Source of the DNA: Spodoptera frugiperda
Taxonomy: Eukaryota; Arthropoda; Insecta; Lepidoptera; Noctuidae
Assembly (NCBI RefSeq): GCF_023101765.2
Contig: NC_064217.1
Coordinates: 9,335,788-9,399,787, forward strand
Length of the DNA: 64,000 nt
Direction: 5' to 3'
In this document: positions 34,351 to 45,087 of the stretch, piece by piece
How positions within the stretch are numbered: the stretch's first letter is position 1
Layout: the number at the start of each line of letters is the position of its first letter
Notes under the pieces: model-generated
Database searches by the model: none
Told to the model about the DNA's origin: nothing
Seen by the model: only the letters and a program-made list of their open reading frames with translations
Made by a program: the position numbers and the translations under genes

Positions 34351-35775
34351 GAACTTTCGAAATTTTCTCGATCACATTCTCGCCTATCATTCGTCAACAT
34401 TATTCTCACAACTCACAACTTGGCGTAATGCGATCGAAGTCGCTTCGATCCTTCGCATTGAAAGTTACAGAATAGCCAAGCTGTACTGCTTGTTCAAACC
34501 GCATAACTAATCTATTTTAACCGTCTTTCAAAGAACAATACTGCCTTTATGCTTACATTAGAAACAACGACTCGAAACCACAAGCCAACATAGGTAGACG
34601 AACCAGTAAAACTTGGCAAATAGACGCCTAGGGTTTTTTCAACACTTTTGCGGTTCTATACTAAATAGAATGAGACCGGTCCGTGACGCAGAACTTGTTC
34701 GAGATCGTGATGTTAAAAACCTTGAGAAAAAATAAATAAATCTCTCAGTACAATCGTACCGGTCATTTTTATGGTTCAATTGTTGTTTTTTTTTTTAAGT
34801 AAGTTTAATTCTTTATCCTGACGTAATCCTAGCTTGGATTGTAGGAAAGTGAATTTGTTTGTTCGTTTGCGATGGCTTAACGCCTAAATTGCTGAACCGA
34901 TTTTGGTGTTATTATTTTTGGAGCAATATAATATGTTTGAGGAACACAGTGTGATTTTAAAACTTATTAAAAATAATTAAAAGTCTACGTAAAAATCTAT
35001 ATGAGTCGTCGATAACAATTCAGAAATAAAATTAAAATATTAAATGTTTCTCTCTGGATCAGAAATGCAGTTTTAAACAACTATTAATAGATTTAAATAA
35101 GCATATAAATACCATATATTAAAAAATTATGGATGCAAAAATTTTGCCTTATCAAACTACGCCATGTAATTTCCCAATTCCTAAATTAAAAGGTGAATTC
35201 TTCTAAGAAGAAATAAAATTATACTTTAATTAAAAGTTTGCGGGATTCCTAGTAAGAGGGTATAATTTATTTGCGGTTTATTTGATATCGGTTTTTAACA
35301 TAAAGATGTGAGAAGGTATTTTAAATAGTAGATAAGCATTAATAGATAAAACAATATTTTAATAGTAACATAGTAAATGTAGCTTGTCAAAATAATTTAT
35401 TGCTTGTACTAAAAAAAAAATACAATTTAAATTAAATATTCGTAAAAGTAAAAAACATCAAAGTATGAATTTATGTTAGAGGTCAAAAAAGTTCATCGAT
35501 ATAATAATATTATGTCTACCAACATCAAGGAATTTATCTGTTATTCAAATTGTACTAATTCAGAATTAGTTAATTACGTTTTATTTGTTAACTGGCTAAC
35601 TTGAACTTTGTACTGTCGCGGATATTGGAGAGAGAAAAAAAAACTAATCGTAGATATTTTTTTACTAAGTAACTGTTTCTTTACTCAGTAAACATAATAG
35701 ATAGGAAAATCTGTACAACCTATCTTAAATTATAATGCTGTAACCAACGCTACTAAAGTGTGTAGTAAGTGTAAG
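34351..35775. other. AT-rich non-coding stretch
   Basis: A patch at 34825-34935 ('gtttgtttgttcgtttgcga', 'ctgaaccgattttggtg') is a piece of the common 'gctgaaccgattttg' repeat. Otherwise no gene or repeat is recognised. Confidence 0.35.
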
Positions 35776-35852
35776 TGACCACTGCAGACCAAAGGCCTCT
35801 TCTCACACGGAGAAGCTTTGATTACATGGCATTAATTACCACGCTCAATGCG
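35776..35852. repeat. Dispersed repeat family O
   Basis: 'gaccactgcagaccaaaggc', 'ctcttctcacacggagaagc', 'ttaccacgctcaatgcgtg' is a phrase I recognise as a repeated sequence in moth genomes. Confidence 0.45.
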
Positions 35853-35889
35853 TGTTGTCATTGTCATTTTACATTGTTACACAAATACT

Positions 35890-36012
35890 TCAATACGGCT
35901 GAAGGGATCGGAATGAAATTTGGAACAGGGGTTAATTATGGTCTGGAATAACACATAGGCTACTTTTTATCCCACGAAAACGCGAGTAAATGCCGTTGGG
36001 AGAAACTAGTTT
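35890..36012 (+). repeat. Dispersed repeat family M
   Basis: 'cggctgaagggatcggaatg', 'aaatttggaacaggggttaa', 'tatggtctggaataacacat', 'aggctactttttatcccacg', 'aaaacgcgagtaaatgccgt'. This is the clearest copy of the family core. Confidence 0.65.
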
Positions 36013-36342
36013 GTCCGCTGAATATTTAAACCAAATTCAATTCGAAAACAATGTAAAGAGATAAAAATTCTAGAAAATTCTAGAACTATACTAACTATAT
36101 GTATATAGTATACGATAGTGCTAAAATAAAAAGAACCTATTTTTTATCAACTATAATGGTTTATCAGCGCGCACATTAGAGCATAAACAAAAACCAGCTG
36201 CAGAAGCGTTGAGCGATAGGAATTACGAAGTTGTGACGTCACTCCTAAGTAATTTTGTTATGCTTATAATCCGTCTATTGATCTCCTAGAATTCAAGGCC
36301 GATAAACAATGTTCTACGCAGTCTTGTTTTTTATTAATTTAC

Positions 36343-36497
36343 CATTAATAGTATTTAGGACGTCATCTCCTCTCTGTCTATGACGCCTTGGTACTTGTAT
36401 GTTGTTATGTCTGCCCAACTTAGGGGGCATCCCTTCAGCCGGGCCAAGACGTATATACTCATCACCCTCATCATCAATAGCCAGTTTCAAATCGCTG
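36343..36497 (-). CDS. Candidate internal coding exon, unrecognised
   Basis: On the minus strand a strong pyrimidine tract (CTCTTCTTCTATTCCAG) ends in a tandem CAGCAG acceptor. It is followed by an open frame of 51 codons and a G|GTAAAT donor at 36343/36342. The peptide is hydrophilic and non-repetitive: SDLKLAIDDEGDEYIRLG, then PAEGMPPKLGRHNN, then a basic PRRHRQRGDD segment. It is richer in G+C than its flanks. If the donor is not used the frame runs to a TAG at 36316, and it could be a terminal exon. The acceptor is phase 2, so it cannot be spliced in frame to exon B or feed the phase-0 junction shared with exon A. It would have to belong to another transcript or be a relic. Frames of this length arise by chance here; support is the splice context and composition. 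Confidence 0.28.
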
Positions 36498-36555
36498 CTG
36501 GAATAGAAGAAGAGGGGTTTGTTCATCGGTTTATATCAGACTACGCTGCTAACTT

Positions 36556-36755
36556 GTTTCTCCTGCCAGCGGCTTAGCCCACATTCCCGTAGGTTAAAAA
36601 GAGGGCTATCACTAACATACCGTAAACTACATCTACTTAACCTAAGACTTACCCTGCCTGTATACTAAATTTCATTACAATTCGTTCAGTAGTTTCAGCG
36701 TGATTGACAGACAAAAATTCAAACGAACAAACTTTCACATGTATAATATTAAGTG
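36556..36755 (-). repeat. Dispersed repeat family M with 3' end
   Basis: On the plus strand 'gccagcggcttagcccacat', 'tcccgtaggttaaaaagagg', 'aaatttcattacaattcgtt', 'cagtagtttcagcgtgattg' and 'aacaaactttcacatgtata'. It includes the TTTCACATNTATAATATTA terminus. Confidence 0.55.
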
Positions 36756-37281
36756 TGATTTTGTAGTAGCAAAAAATTTGACAATTTAAAAACATGTTTC
36801 TTAAAAATTATACAAAAACCCGAGTGTGCGATCTTTGGACTTCGAACTGAATAGAGAGTATATAGAGAGTAACCGTAATTTCCTAAGACCGATATCAATT
36901 ATATTGGTCTTACCAATGAACCAACCAATCAGAGTGCCGAACGCGGTCTCCGATCTTTTTAAACGTACATCGTACCACGCCCTCTGGCCTCTGTAGTACA
37001 ATTTATACAATAAGTGTATTTTACAATAATACCGCAATACTTTGCTACCGGTACAAAAGTCAACTTTCAAAAAACATGTTTACCGCGCTTAGAAACGTTT
37101 AGCATATTTTCCTACAAAATACCTCACACTTCTTAGATTTTTTTTCTTTTTTCCTTGTATTAACTTAAAGCGTATTGGTCGAATATGGAACGAGCCCCTT
37201 CTTACGTAAGAATACGTATGTTTCTACCTTAATAAGAATACCAGTGTACAACTACATATCAAGCTATTGATATCCAGTATC
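36756..37281. other. Non-coding stretch
   Basis: No feature recognised beyond a CAATCAGAGTGCCGAACGCGG patch near 36926, similar in style to 47590-47650. Confidence 0.3.
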
Positions 37282-38193
37282 TCATAGTCTGACTTTGTAT
37301 GATCTTTCCGCATATTCAAGGATCAGTTTATACTGGTTTTGTATAACTTGATGTGAACTATAAAATCGGTATGTCCCGTTATTATTCCTGTTTTTTAATT
37401 TATGGTACTGACCACTTCGTTGTCCAATTTGATTGCCATTTCATCGCCATCTTTAAGTTAATTATGATGATGGGATGATGGGCGATCTCAATTAACGGGT
37501 CACCTTTAGTTCAATGTACCATTCAAGTTATTTGGTCATTTATTATTATTATTTTAATTTGACGTTTTGACAGTTTTAAATTTACTTGTATTGCGTTTCA
37601 TTTGTCGGTAAAAAGGTTCATACTTAATATTTGGGTTTTGTTTTATTAGACATGCTTACTTTCTTGGGAGCAACAAGAGTTTAGTACCCTATAGTTTATG
37701 ATTGTCCATGTTTTATTCCGCCAAAGTAACCTTAAAGGACAAACGAAATGCTGAGTGTACTCAAAAGGAAAATCCAGACAGATTTAAGAGAGGTAAGTCT
37801 AAATAAGAAAAAAAATCAATACCACTTTGTTTACATCTTTTAATACAAACGTGAATCGTTGAATGTGTTGCTAAGCACAAATCTCAAGAACGGCTAAACG
37901 GAATTTGATAATTCTATTTTTTTTTTTAATTTGTTTCATCGTTAAGAGAAGGTTCTCAAATAAAGAATATTAACAAATATGGGTCCACTAGTATCAAATA
38001 AAAACACCAGTTTTCAATAAATCTTGTTATTGATGAGAAATAACTATGGAACGATGTTTATGTGTTTTTCTTCCATCACTTACTCATTGTTCTTACTAAT
38101 TGAATGGCTATAACGGTTACACATCAACCTATGCAAATCCAGTATAAACTGACCCTTGCATAAACCACAAGATGAAACAAAGCGAGGTCATGA
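37282..38193. mobile_element. Element bounded by 74-bp inverted repeats (912 bp)
   Basis: Left arm 37282-37355 and right arm 38120-38193 are reverse complements at about 56 of 74 positions without gaps. The best-kept core reads CAAGGATCAGTTTATACTGG on the left. The 764 bases between are AT-rich and encode no protein that I can see. The arrangement fits a non-autonomous DNA transposon or foldback element. A target duplication is not obvious because the outer borders are diverged. Confidence 0.6.
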
Positions 38194-38611
38194 TAAGCTG
38201 GTTTGTATATCTTGGTAGCGTGTACCTATTTAAGGCCTGGTTCTCACACACTCATACACTAATTGTCTGCTTCTAATTGAATGACTTTGCATTATCTATT
38301 TATCTACGTACAGTCGTTATTTATATGTTTTTTACTATTTTGTTTTACGTATGACCACGAGGTGTTAATTTTGCATTAAGGACTGATGTCGGCTTTGGGT
38401 TTTTGCTTTTAAAACTAATTGAAATCGTGTAGTGGTGACACTGAATTAAAACTAAGATCGTGACCACTACATTACCACACTACTGAGCTCGCTTCCCAGT
38501 GCGTCCTATAATTCGTTTGCCTAGGCCTAGAACCAGCGCGATGATCTCCGGCCACGGTAAGTAGAAGAGTACGGGTAGGTACAAATAATATGAGTACTGG
38601 TATCTCGCCCT
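38194..38611. other. Non-coding stretch
   Basis: No gene or recognised repeat until the family A long-form head. Confidence 0.3.
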
Positions 38612-38770
38612 GCGAAAGGCGCGTCCCGTACCTCAAAGAGCCATCAGACCGCCACAGATGGGGTCCAGTAGCACTGATGCCGATTCGGAGCTGCGGACTG
38701 CCTAGCGGGTTACCGGAGCTCCAGCTCAAAAAGTAGTAAGAGTCTGACACTCACTCTCGTCTCTACCAAA
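38612..38770 (+). repeat. SINE-like family A, long form with 5' head, internally deleted
   Basis: Starts with 'aaaggcgcgtcccgtacctc', 'aaagagccatcagaccgcca', 'cagatggggtccagtagcac' and 'tgatgccgattcggagctgc', then the usual 'ggactgcctagcgggttacc'. The segment between AGTAG and TAAGAGTCTGACAC is deleted. It shows that the 'head' is a contiguous part of the longer family member. Confidence 0.7.
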
Positions 38771-39450
38771 GATCACCATCGATCATGAGTTTTCCGACGA
38801 ATTTGATCTTTATAATTCTATTTTGCAACAATCATTTAAAATTACATTGAATACCAGAATATGTTTTCCAAAAGCACCTGTTTGAGGATCTATATATAGT
38901 GATGAACAAAGTTTCATACAACCATCTGTTTAAACAAAGAAATGTAAATGTGTATTTAGTATTTGCTAAATTTTCGCAAAAGTATTCGGAATGGTAACGA
39001 ATTGGGCGCCTAGGATAGGATCTCATATATTTTGTGCATATTGCGCAAGCGGTTCTTAGCCGCCTATAGGGTTCTCATGAACTCTCTACAACTTAAAAAG
39101 AAATATAGGTAAGTTTAACAAAAAAGCAACCTCATTTTAAAAATTACCTTTCATACCATATCCGTAACAACAAATAAAATACTTGTATCAAAATAATTAT
39201 CAATAAATAAAAAAGAAAAAACGCTAGTTACTCCGTTTCTTTGCTTCCAAGTGTATTTAACTCTGTCATCACCACGTGGTTTTAGGTGTATTCAATCTTA
39301 ATGAATTTCAAACATCTAAAATTTGCACAAAGTTATCAAACAATCACTTTTGGCAATATCCTTTTATACATATTAGAGCTCTTACACACGAGCGGGATGT
39401 TGCTAACGGCAGAGGTAAGTGCAGTCCATTGACATTTCAACTTCGAACAT
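38771..39450. other. Non-coding stretch
   Basis: No feature recognised. Confidence 0.3.
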
Positions 39451-39757
39451 TTTATTTATGGAATAAGCCGGTAAACGATCAGACGGATCACCTGATTATA
39501 AGCAATCGCCGCCGCCCATGGATACTTGAAACACCAGAGGCGTTACAAATGCGTTGCCAGCTTTTTGGGGGTTAGGAATTTAAGGGTTGTTGAGGAGTCG
39601 GGGATTGGGAAGATTGGAAAGGTGGAGAAATTGGGCCTTCGTTAACCTCACACAACGAAACACAACTCATGTTTCACGTGGGTTTTCTGTGAGGGTGTGG
39701 TATCACTCTGGTCGAGCCGGCCCATTCGTGCCGAAGCATGGCTCTCCAACACTTATC
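39451..39757 (+). mobile_element. Dispersed repeat family B, near full length (~307 bp)
   Basis: Full order of family landmarks: 'tttatggaataagccggtaa', 'gatcagacggatcacctgat', 'gccgccgcccatggatactt', 'aggcgttacaaatgcgttgc', 'gggattgggaagattggaaa', 'aacctcacacaacgaaacac', 'gtggtatcactctggtcgag', 'ccggcccattcgtgccgaag', 'catggctctccaacactt'. It has no coding potential and no clear tRNA boxes. By length and lack of inverted ends it is SINE-like, but its origin is unassigned. The open frames through it are artefacts of its GC content. Confidence 0.85.
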
Positions 39758-40379
39758 AGCTTCGAAATCTGCTCTCTCCAAGTTGAAATGTCGACAGCTG
39801 CCGTCGTAGCGTCAAAGGATACCGCCGACGACTACAGTTACCTCTACCGTTGGCAACATATATAGCTCGTGAGCAAGAGCTCTTAGTATGCGGATTTGCT
39901 TAACACTTACGTTTACTCATTGACGTCATCATAATGCATGGTTGCCACCTGCCACTCCTATGCAAACGTCATATACTTTCAAATACTTAACATTACCATT
40001 ACCGAACTTCAGAATCCATAATTTTATATTTACTTAACAGTCGTTTCTTTATTTCTGGCTTTGATTGGCTCCATTTGGCGTCTGTTTTCCTTACAGGTAA
40101 AAATAAATCGGTTATTATATTAATCACAAGGTTACAAATATCGGATATAAATATGTAGGTCAGATAACTGATATATTGACCAATATTTTGGGTCATAATT
40201 ATCCCTGTGCACACACAGAGTCAAAGAGGCGCAAAATAATGTTTGACTCTAAAGTCAAATTTTGGTAAAATTATTTGCGTGTTTCTTAAGCATTCATTCT
40301 TGCAGAAAAGAACCAATAAGTTTGTGAGCCAAGTTCCTTAATCTTCTCCTAAAGTCTACATCTAGAGTATACCAGCACC
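39758..40379. other. Non-coding stretch
   Basis: No feature recognised. 'gccgtcgtagcgtcaaagga' (about 39800) is the continuation of the older flank. Confidence 0.3.
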
Positions 40380-40507
40380 CGGAGCTGCGGACAACGGAGC
40401 AGGAGAAGGAACGGGGTGGTTTTTAGTCAGTAAGAGTCTGACACTCCCTGCCGCCTCACACAAGGCAGGACAAGTCATTGGATGATATTCCCCCTCAAAA
40501 AAAAAGA
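40380..40507 (+). repeat. SINE-like family A with head deletion
   Basis: 'ggagctgcggacaacggagc' joins the extreme 5' end directly to 'aggagaaggaacggggtggt'; the box A/B-like segment is missing. The tail 'ggatgatattccccctcaaa' is intact. Confidence 0.75.
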
Positions 40508-40764
40508 GTATACTGCCACTAAGAGTACAATAATACCCTTAAAGTTACCTAAAACCTAACCTTAAAAATCCATACACAAAACTATTTTTTTATCAAGCCA
40601 AACTCCCATTGACATTCCTCCATAATATAACATATCCGCCTGTTCCAGACAATAGCCAAAGCGAAGCACGTAAGCAAGTTTTAAAACATACATATGCAAT
40701 CAACGAGATTGCTTGATGCATCCCAAAAGCGGCGCGAACGCCGGTAGAAAGCCTTTCAAAGAGT

Positions 40765-40826
40765 ACAATGACGTCACGCTGACGCACGAGACGACCGCGT
40801 ATTCGGACCGTGTCGCCTGACGTCAC
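40765..40826. promoter_or_regulatory. CRE-type TGACGTCA pair
   Basis: TGACGTCA palindromes at 40769-40776 and 40818-40825 flank a CG-rich stretch ('cgcacgagacgaccgcgtat', 'tcggaccgtgtcgcc'). These are consensus CREB/ATF sites. A related cluster at 41835-41898 shares 'gaccgtgtc..tgacgtcac', so they may be parts of a repeat rather than a local enhancer. Confidence 0.3.
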
Positions 40827-41332
40827 AGGCCACTAAGTATTGTATTGAGAAATATTATAATTGTTAATTTTGGTACTGAGAAGATTGATGGGAGACCTGA
40901 TATGGTTTACTTAATATGGAATGGTTAAAACAAACAATGGACAAGATCAATGTCAAAATGTGAACGTGGGAGTGCCATGCTATGGTATGAATGGGGCGAC
41001 TTCATTATCCAACGGGATAAATGTACCACGGGCTTACAGAAATCAAATGTTGAACAGCCTTTGTTCTCTGTTTAGCCATGTGAGAGAGACAATCTGATTC
41101 TGATATTTGTAAATCCTATTTTCGAGAAATCTCATATCTTATATCCTTAAAAGACATTTACAGTTTCATACTGATACCTAATTACATTACTTCCAAACAC
41201 GAACCAAGTATTATTCAGAATCTGCCGTTATAAATGTTGCCTTGTTTCTTATTTAATTACGCAATATAATAATACTTAATTCATTAATTACGCAGAGAAC
41301 CGGTAAACCGACTTCTGTATTTATTTATTTTT

Positions 41333-41498
41333 GAAAGGGAAAATACCATCTTGACTTCTCCCACCTTGGGCGAGGCGAAAGGGAACGTCAGACTCTTAAC
41401 TCCGTTCCTACTCTTGCTTTTCGAGCTGGAGCCCTGACAAACACGCAAAGTAGACCGCAGCTCCGAATCAGGCACCTGCGTCGTACTCTCTGTGCAAC
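41333..41498 (-). repeat. SINE-like family A
   Basis: 'tgacttctcccaccttgggc', 'gaggcgaaagggaacgtcag', 'actcttgcttttcgagctgg', 'gcaaagtagaccgcagctcc', then 'gaatcaggcacctgcgtcgt' from the long-form head. Confidence 0.75.
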
Positions 41499-41589
41499 TT
41501 TTTTTATGTTAAATGGGCCGACATTTGGCCGCTATCTCGCCTGATGGTAAGTGATGATGCGGCCTACGGTGGAGCACGTCTGCCCATTA
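41499..41589 (+). repeat. Short repeat family D
   Basis: 'tttttttatgttaaatgggc', 'cgacatttggccgctatctc', 'gcctgatggtaagtgatgat', 'gcggcctacggtggagcacg'. It sits between two family A pieces in the same orientation as if inserted. Confidence 0.6.
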
Positions 41590-41640
41590 ACCCGCTAGGT
41601 AGTCCAGGAATCAGGCATCAGCGCCGTACTCCCTCGGTTC
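41590..41640 (-). repeat. SINE-like family A, head fragment
   Basis: 'acccgctaggtagtccagga', 'atcaggcatcagcgccgtac' repeats the head of the neighbouring family A copy on the far side of family D. Confidence 0.6.
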
Positions 41641-41834
41641 ATATACTGACAGTGGACTGTCACTGGCTGTTGATAATATTCATTATTATGAACTACTTAA
41701 ACAATAATTCATTCATTCATTAACATTCACCGTAGCAGCACACAGCTCAATACGAGGCTATCAGTCTGGATCGTGCATACCAACTGCAATCAAACTGCTC
41801 TTGTTCCATAAGCCTATGACCATAAGTTGCATTA

Positions 41835-41898
41835 TGACGTCATCGTGACGTAAATGACGTCCAAGTATTTGAACCGTGTCCGGACCGGGTTGACGTCA
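41835..41898. promoter_or_regulatory. CRE-type site cluster
   Basis: TGACGTCA at 41835-41842, TGACGTAA at 41846, TGACGTCC at 41855 and TGACGTCA at 41891-41898: four TGACGT cores in 64 bases. CREB/ATF-type binding is the known reading of the word. Function here is unproven. Confidence 0.3.
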
Positions 41899-42014
41899 CG
41901 GGACCGGAGACCGGAGAGTCTACCCATATGATAATGGTGATTGTTATTGTGATGTGATTATGATATGGAATTGGATAGTGAGAACAGGGACAATACTTGA
42001 CTGATCCTTAAAAT

Positions 42015-42044
42015 ATCTATTCCATATTTTTATATGGAATAGAT
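42015..42044. repeat. 13-bp hairpin with TTTT loop
   Basis: ATCTATTCCATAT and ATATGGAATAGAT are perfect complements around TTTT. A small palindrome with no further context. Confidence 0.6.
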
Positions 42045-42262
42045 GCTATGATGATATAGATGATATTATTATTACAAAAGAAATGCAGGTTCAGAAAGCT
42101 CAACAACTTTAATTTCTGTGGTAATTTTTGTTCATCTCTTTTGTAACATCGTAAAGTTAGGGATATCAATGACATCAGCAAAGAAGAATATCCAAGTATG
42201 ATGGTATTAACTTTAATCCTTCAAATATCCAAACGCTCCAAATTTTTAAGCATTCACGTTAA

Positions 42263-42431
42263 TTATAGTTTTATAATAACTATCGTGAGATATACTAAAT
42301 TAACTAAAAATCACGGTTACCCAGTGACGTCTTCGCGTCTGCGCACGCTGCTCATAACAAAAAGTCCTTCTGTGACTCGAAACTAGTAGAGCTTTCCTCA
42401 ATTAATACAACGTGAGTAAAGCGTGATTTTA
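42263..42431 (+). mobile_element. MITE family K, nearly complete
   Basis: 'tatcgtgagatatactaaat', 'taactaaaaatcacggttac', CG-rich centre, 'gactcgaaactagtagagct', then 'caacgtgagtaaagcgtgat'. The opening AATCACGGTTAC..GTGA and closing GTGAGTAAAGCGTGATT form the inverted ends. Confidence 0.65.
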
Positions 42432-42934
42432 GGTAATGCAGATTAAATTATTAAATATTTGGTTATATCCCTTTTCATAATAAATTTAATTATTTCCTAA
42501 TCCCACTTAATTCCTAGTTTTAATGCGTCAATATTCCGGAGTATAGTTGACTCACTGTTCAATAATTTTGAACCCTATTACGACCATAAATTCAACAGGA
42601 AGTATGGGTATGAATAATACAAATGTATAGGAAATAATTAGGACGTCGGTATTGGTGACGTATGTAAATATTAATACGTAAATCCATAGGTTTTATAAAA
42701 TGCCAATTATTTGAAGAGAAATTAATGGTTTCATTGGTGTAGTCGATAATGAAAGACAATTTATTTATTTATTCTTCTTCAGACTCAAATGACAGTGAAT
42801 GGCGCATGGCCCATTCTCTGACAGTCAACCATAAGATAGTGCAGAGAAATGTACCGGTTGGTACTGTTTGCTTTGCAGAAAAAACATTCACACAACCAGA
42901 AAGAGGGTAGATCGATTTGTCTGCTCCCCACTTA

Positions 42935-43035
42935 TACTGCAATTCATTCGTAATCATGGCGCTAGCAACAGTGCCGAAATATCGGAAACTTATAGATTCT
43001 AGACATAAATAAACCCGTCTTAAGTTCTAATGTTC
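42935..43035 (+). repeat. Dispersed repeat family G
   Basis: 'tgcaattcattcgtaatcat', 'ggcgctagcaacagtgccga', 'aatatcggaaacttatagat', 'aacccgtcttaagttctaat' matches the copy at 28428. Confidence 0.6.
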
Positions 43036-44314
43036 GTGTTAATGAACATGTCAGTTTAAAAACTTATAAAATATTCACAGTATTAAATCAGGATAGTTAC
43101 TGCATAAAATATTACTTAAAATAAATACCAATTGCTTTTAAGCAATGAACAAAATTTGCACAAAACAAAAAGAGTACCCTCATCACCACCCATTTACATT
43201 TATTAAACAGATGTATTAACTCTGAATCACTTTAGTCAAATGTTTTCACAGAATCGCTTTTACAGTATTCAGGAAAATACATTTAAAGTCACTTAAAAAT
43301 GTTTACAGCCATTTACAGTTGTTTCTGAAAATTTCAAAGATATGGCAAACGACTCAATTTGAAGAGCAAATGAGTAAATAAATAAACTTATTTTCGGTAG
43401 CAAAGCAAGGTTAAAAAAATATTCAAATTATTTTAATGTTTTTGTCTTGAAACAGTAAAAGATTGTTTTGTTTTCGAGTTTACCTCATGGTCAAATTGTC
43501 TCAATGGCAGAGTGCTATGAGAAGTGTAGGTATCTGCTAAGCAAACATATTTCCATATATCCATTTCCCTGGGCAAATTGTCAACCAATGTATTACCAGT
43601 GTGATCGTTCCTTTTAATTTTAATTTGGTCTATCTATCTACCTACTGCTGCTCATACCTCTTCAGCCTCTACTTTACTGTCTTCTCTCGTGTCGTTATTT
43701 ATTCTTATCCCTCTGGTTTCGCCTGCGTTATTCGTATAAAATGTAGCCAATCTGTTACTTCATCTTCTATTCTCTGATTTTCTATCTATCTTCTAAATTT
43801 CATTCAAACTTTTGCGTGAAACAGTACCAAAAATATTATTATGATCGTTATTCTCAAAGCAAATAGGGAAAAGTTTTATTGTGTATTCACTGCAGTTAAC
43901 AACATTTTCCATTACGTCGATAGCTATGAATTTAGTATGTACACAGCTTATGCAAACCGCATCCCTGAATTCGTAATAAAAATTAATGACGCACATGCTG
44001 CCAGCCTGTCTGTCGCATAATTTTATTAATATTTATTATGATTATTCAATTAAATAATAAAGTATTGTGAATTTAATTATAATATAATTATTGAATTATG
44101 CCAGCTAACAGTATTGTGTGTGAGTCGCATAAATAATAGTTTTTAGATGCTATTCTTAACTAACGAAAACGCTCACGAATTTCCTTAAAATTGTAAAGAA
44201 AAAGTAAAAATTACGTTTTTCATCGAATGCGATCAAACTGCCAAACACAAACAGGGTAAACTATAATTGATTTGTGAATGAACTAACAACTTAAAGTTCT
44301 CTGATATAACAGGG
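43036..44314. other. AT-rich non-coding stretch
   Basis: No gene supported. A pyrimidine-rich patch (43620-43800) is the only compositional feature. Read on the minus strand it gives a short acidic open segment, too short to interpret. Confidence 0.3.
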
Positions 44315-44380
44315 GTCCATGGGCGAGGCTGAACGCCAACCATCAGGTAAAATTTCTGCACCCTATTTCATAAAAAAAAA
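44315..44380 (-). repeat. Family B head fragment
   Basis: 'ggtccatgggcgaggctgaa', 'cgccaaccatcaggtaaaat', 'ctgcaccctatttcataaaa' is the inverse of the family B 5' end. Confidence 0.55.
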
Positions 44381-45024
44381 CTTATTTGATGTGTTGCTAG
44401 TAGTTTTAAATTTCTATTGTTTTTGAAAGTTAAACTCCGACCATGCCGACCCAGGATCTAAACTTTGCCTACTGCTCTTAGAGAGAGACTCCGCTTGAGA
44501 CAGCCTATAGCACCTTTCTGATTCTACACCCATTTACAGCATAGTTATCTACCTAGACTTCTACATACCTATTTCTGTAATTACTTAGTACATGTCAAAG
44601 GCTTATCTCCATAAAGAACACCCAATTTGGCTCATGATTGATAGCCCGCAGACAAGCACGTAGGCTTGCGTTTAATTTTTTAAACCTCATACATATTCGT
44701 ACATGGTGTTTGACGTAGATCTGACGCAAAACAACTTAAATTGTTTTCGTGTGTGCCTTTTTCATCGTAGGCTGCTGAAGGTAAAGGCTTAAAAAACTTA
44801 AGTTATTAAGTATGGACGTGAAAGGCAATTGATGTATTTAGAATGGACCTCAAAAGCAGATAATAATAATAAGAAGAGATAAAAACATAGGTATGAAAGA
44901 AAAAATAAAAATTGGTATATGGAAACCAGTGGAAACAGGTTCACCGGTGGTACGCAGAAGGCAAAATATGGTCCGTGAAATAAGAAAGATATACAAGACA
45001 ACAACCCTAATAAAAATACCACTG
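44381..45024. other. Non-coding stretch
   Basis: No gene recognised. A-rich purine stretch 44860-44920 drives two overlapping minus-strand open frames of low complexity, which I do not accept as genes. Confidence 0.3.
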
Positions 45025-45087
45025 GTAAAGCTCAAATAAAAATTGATTCATTGGATCACAATGAATCAATTTTTATTTGAGCTTTAC
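45025..45087. repeat. Perfect 28-bp inverted repeat with 7-base loop
   Basis: Arms 45025-45052 and 45060-45087 are exact reverse complements (left arm begins GTAAAGCTCAAATAAAAATT and ends GATTCATT). The loop is GGATCAC. Transcribed from either strand it would fold into an uninterrupted stem. Flanks do not continue the symmetry. It may be a fresh templated inversion or a hairpin RNA precursor; a perfect stem is unusual for a conserved miRNA. Confidence 0.85.

Noticed and set aside
39276..39865. Consecutive plus-strand frames of 99 and 92 codons
   Set aside because: Both lie mainly in the family B repeat and its flank.
43620..43800. Reverse-transcriptase remnant on the minus strand of a pyrimidine-rich patch
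   Set aside because: A short acidic reading was noticed, but no RT motif could be identified and stops interrupt it.
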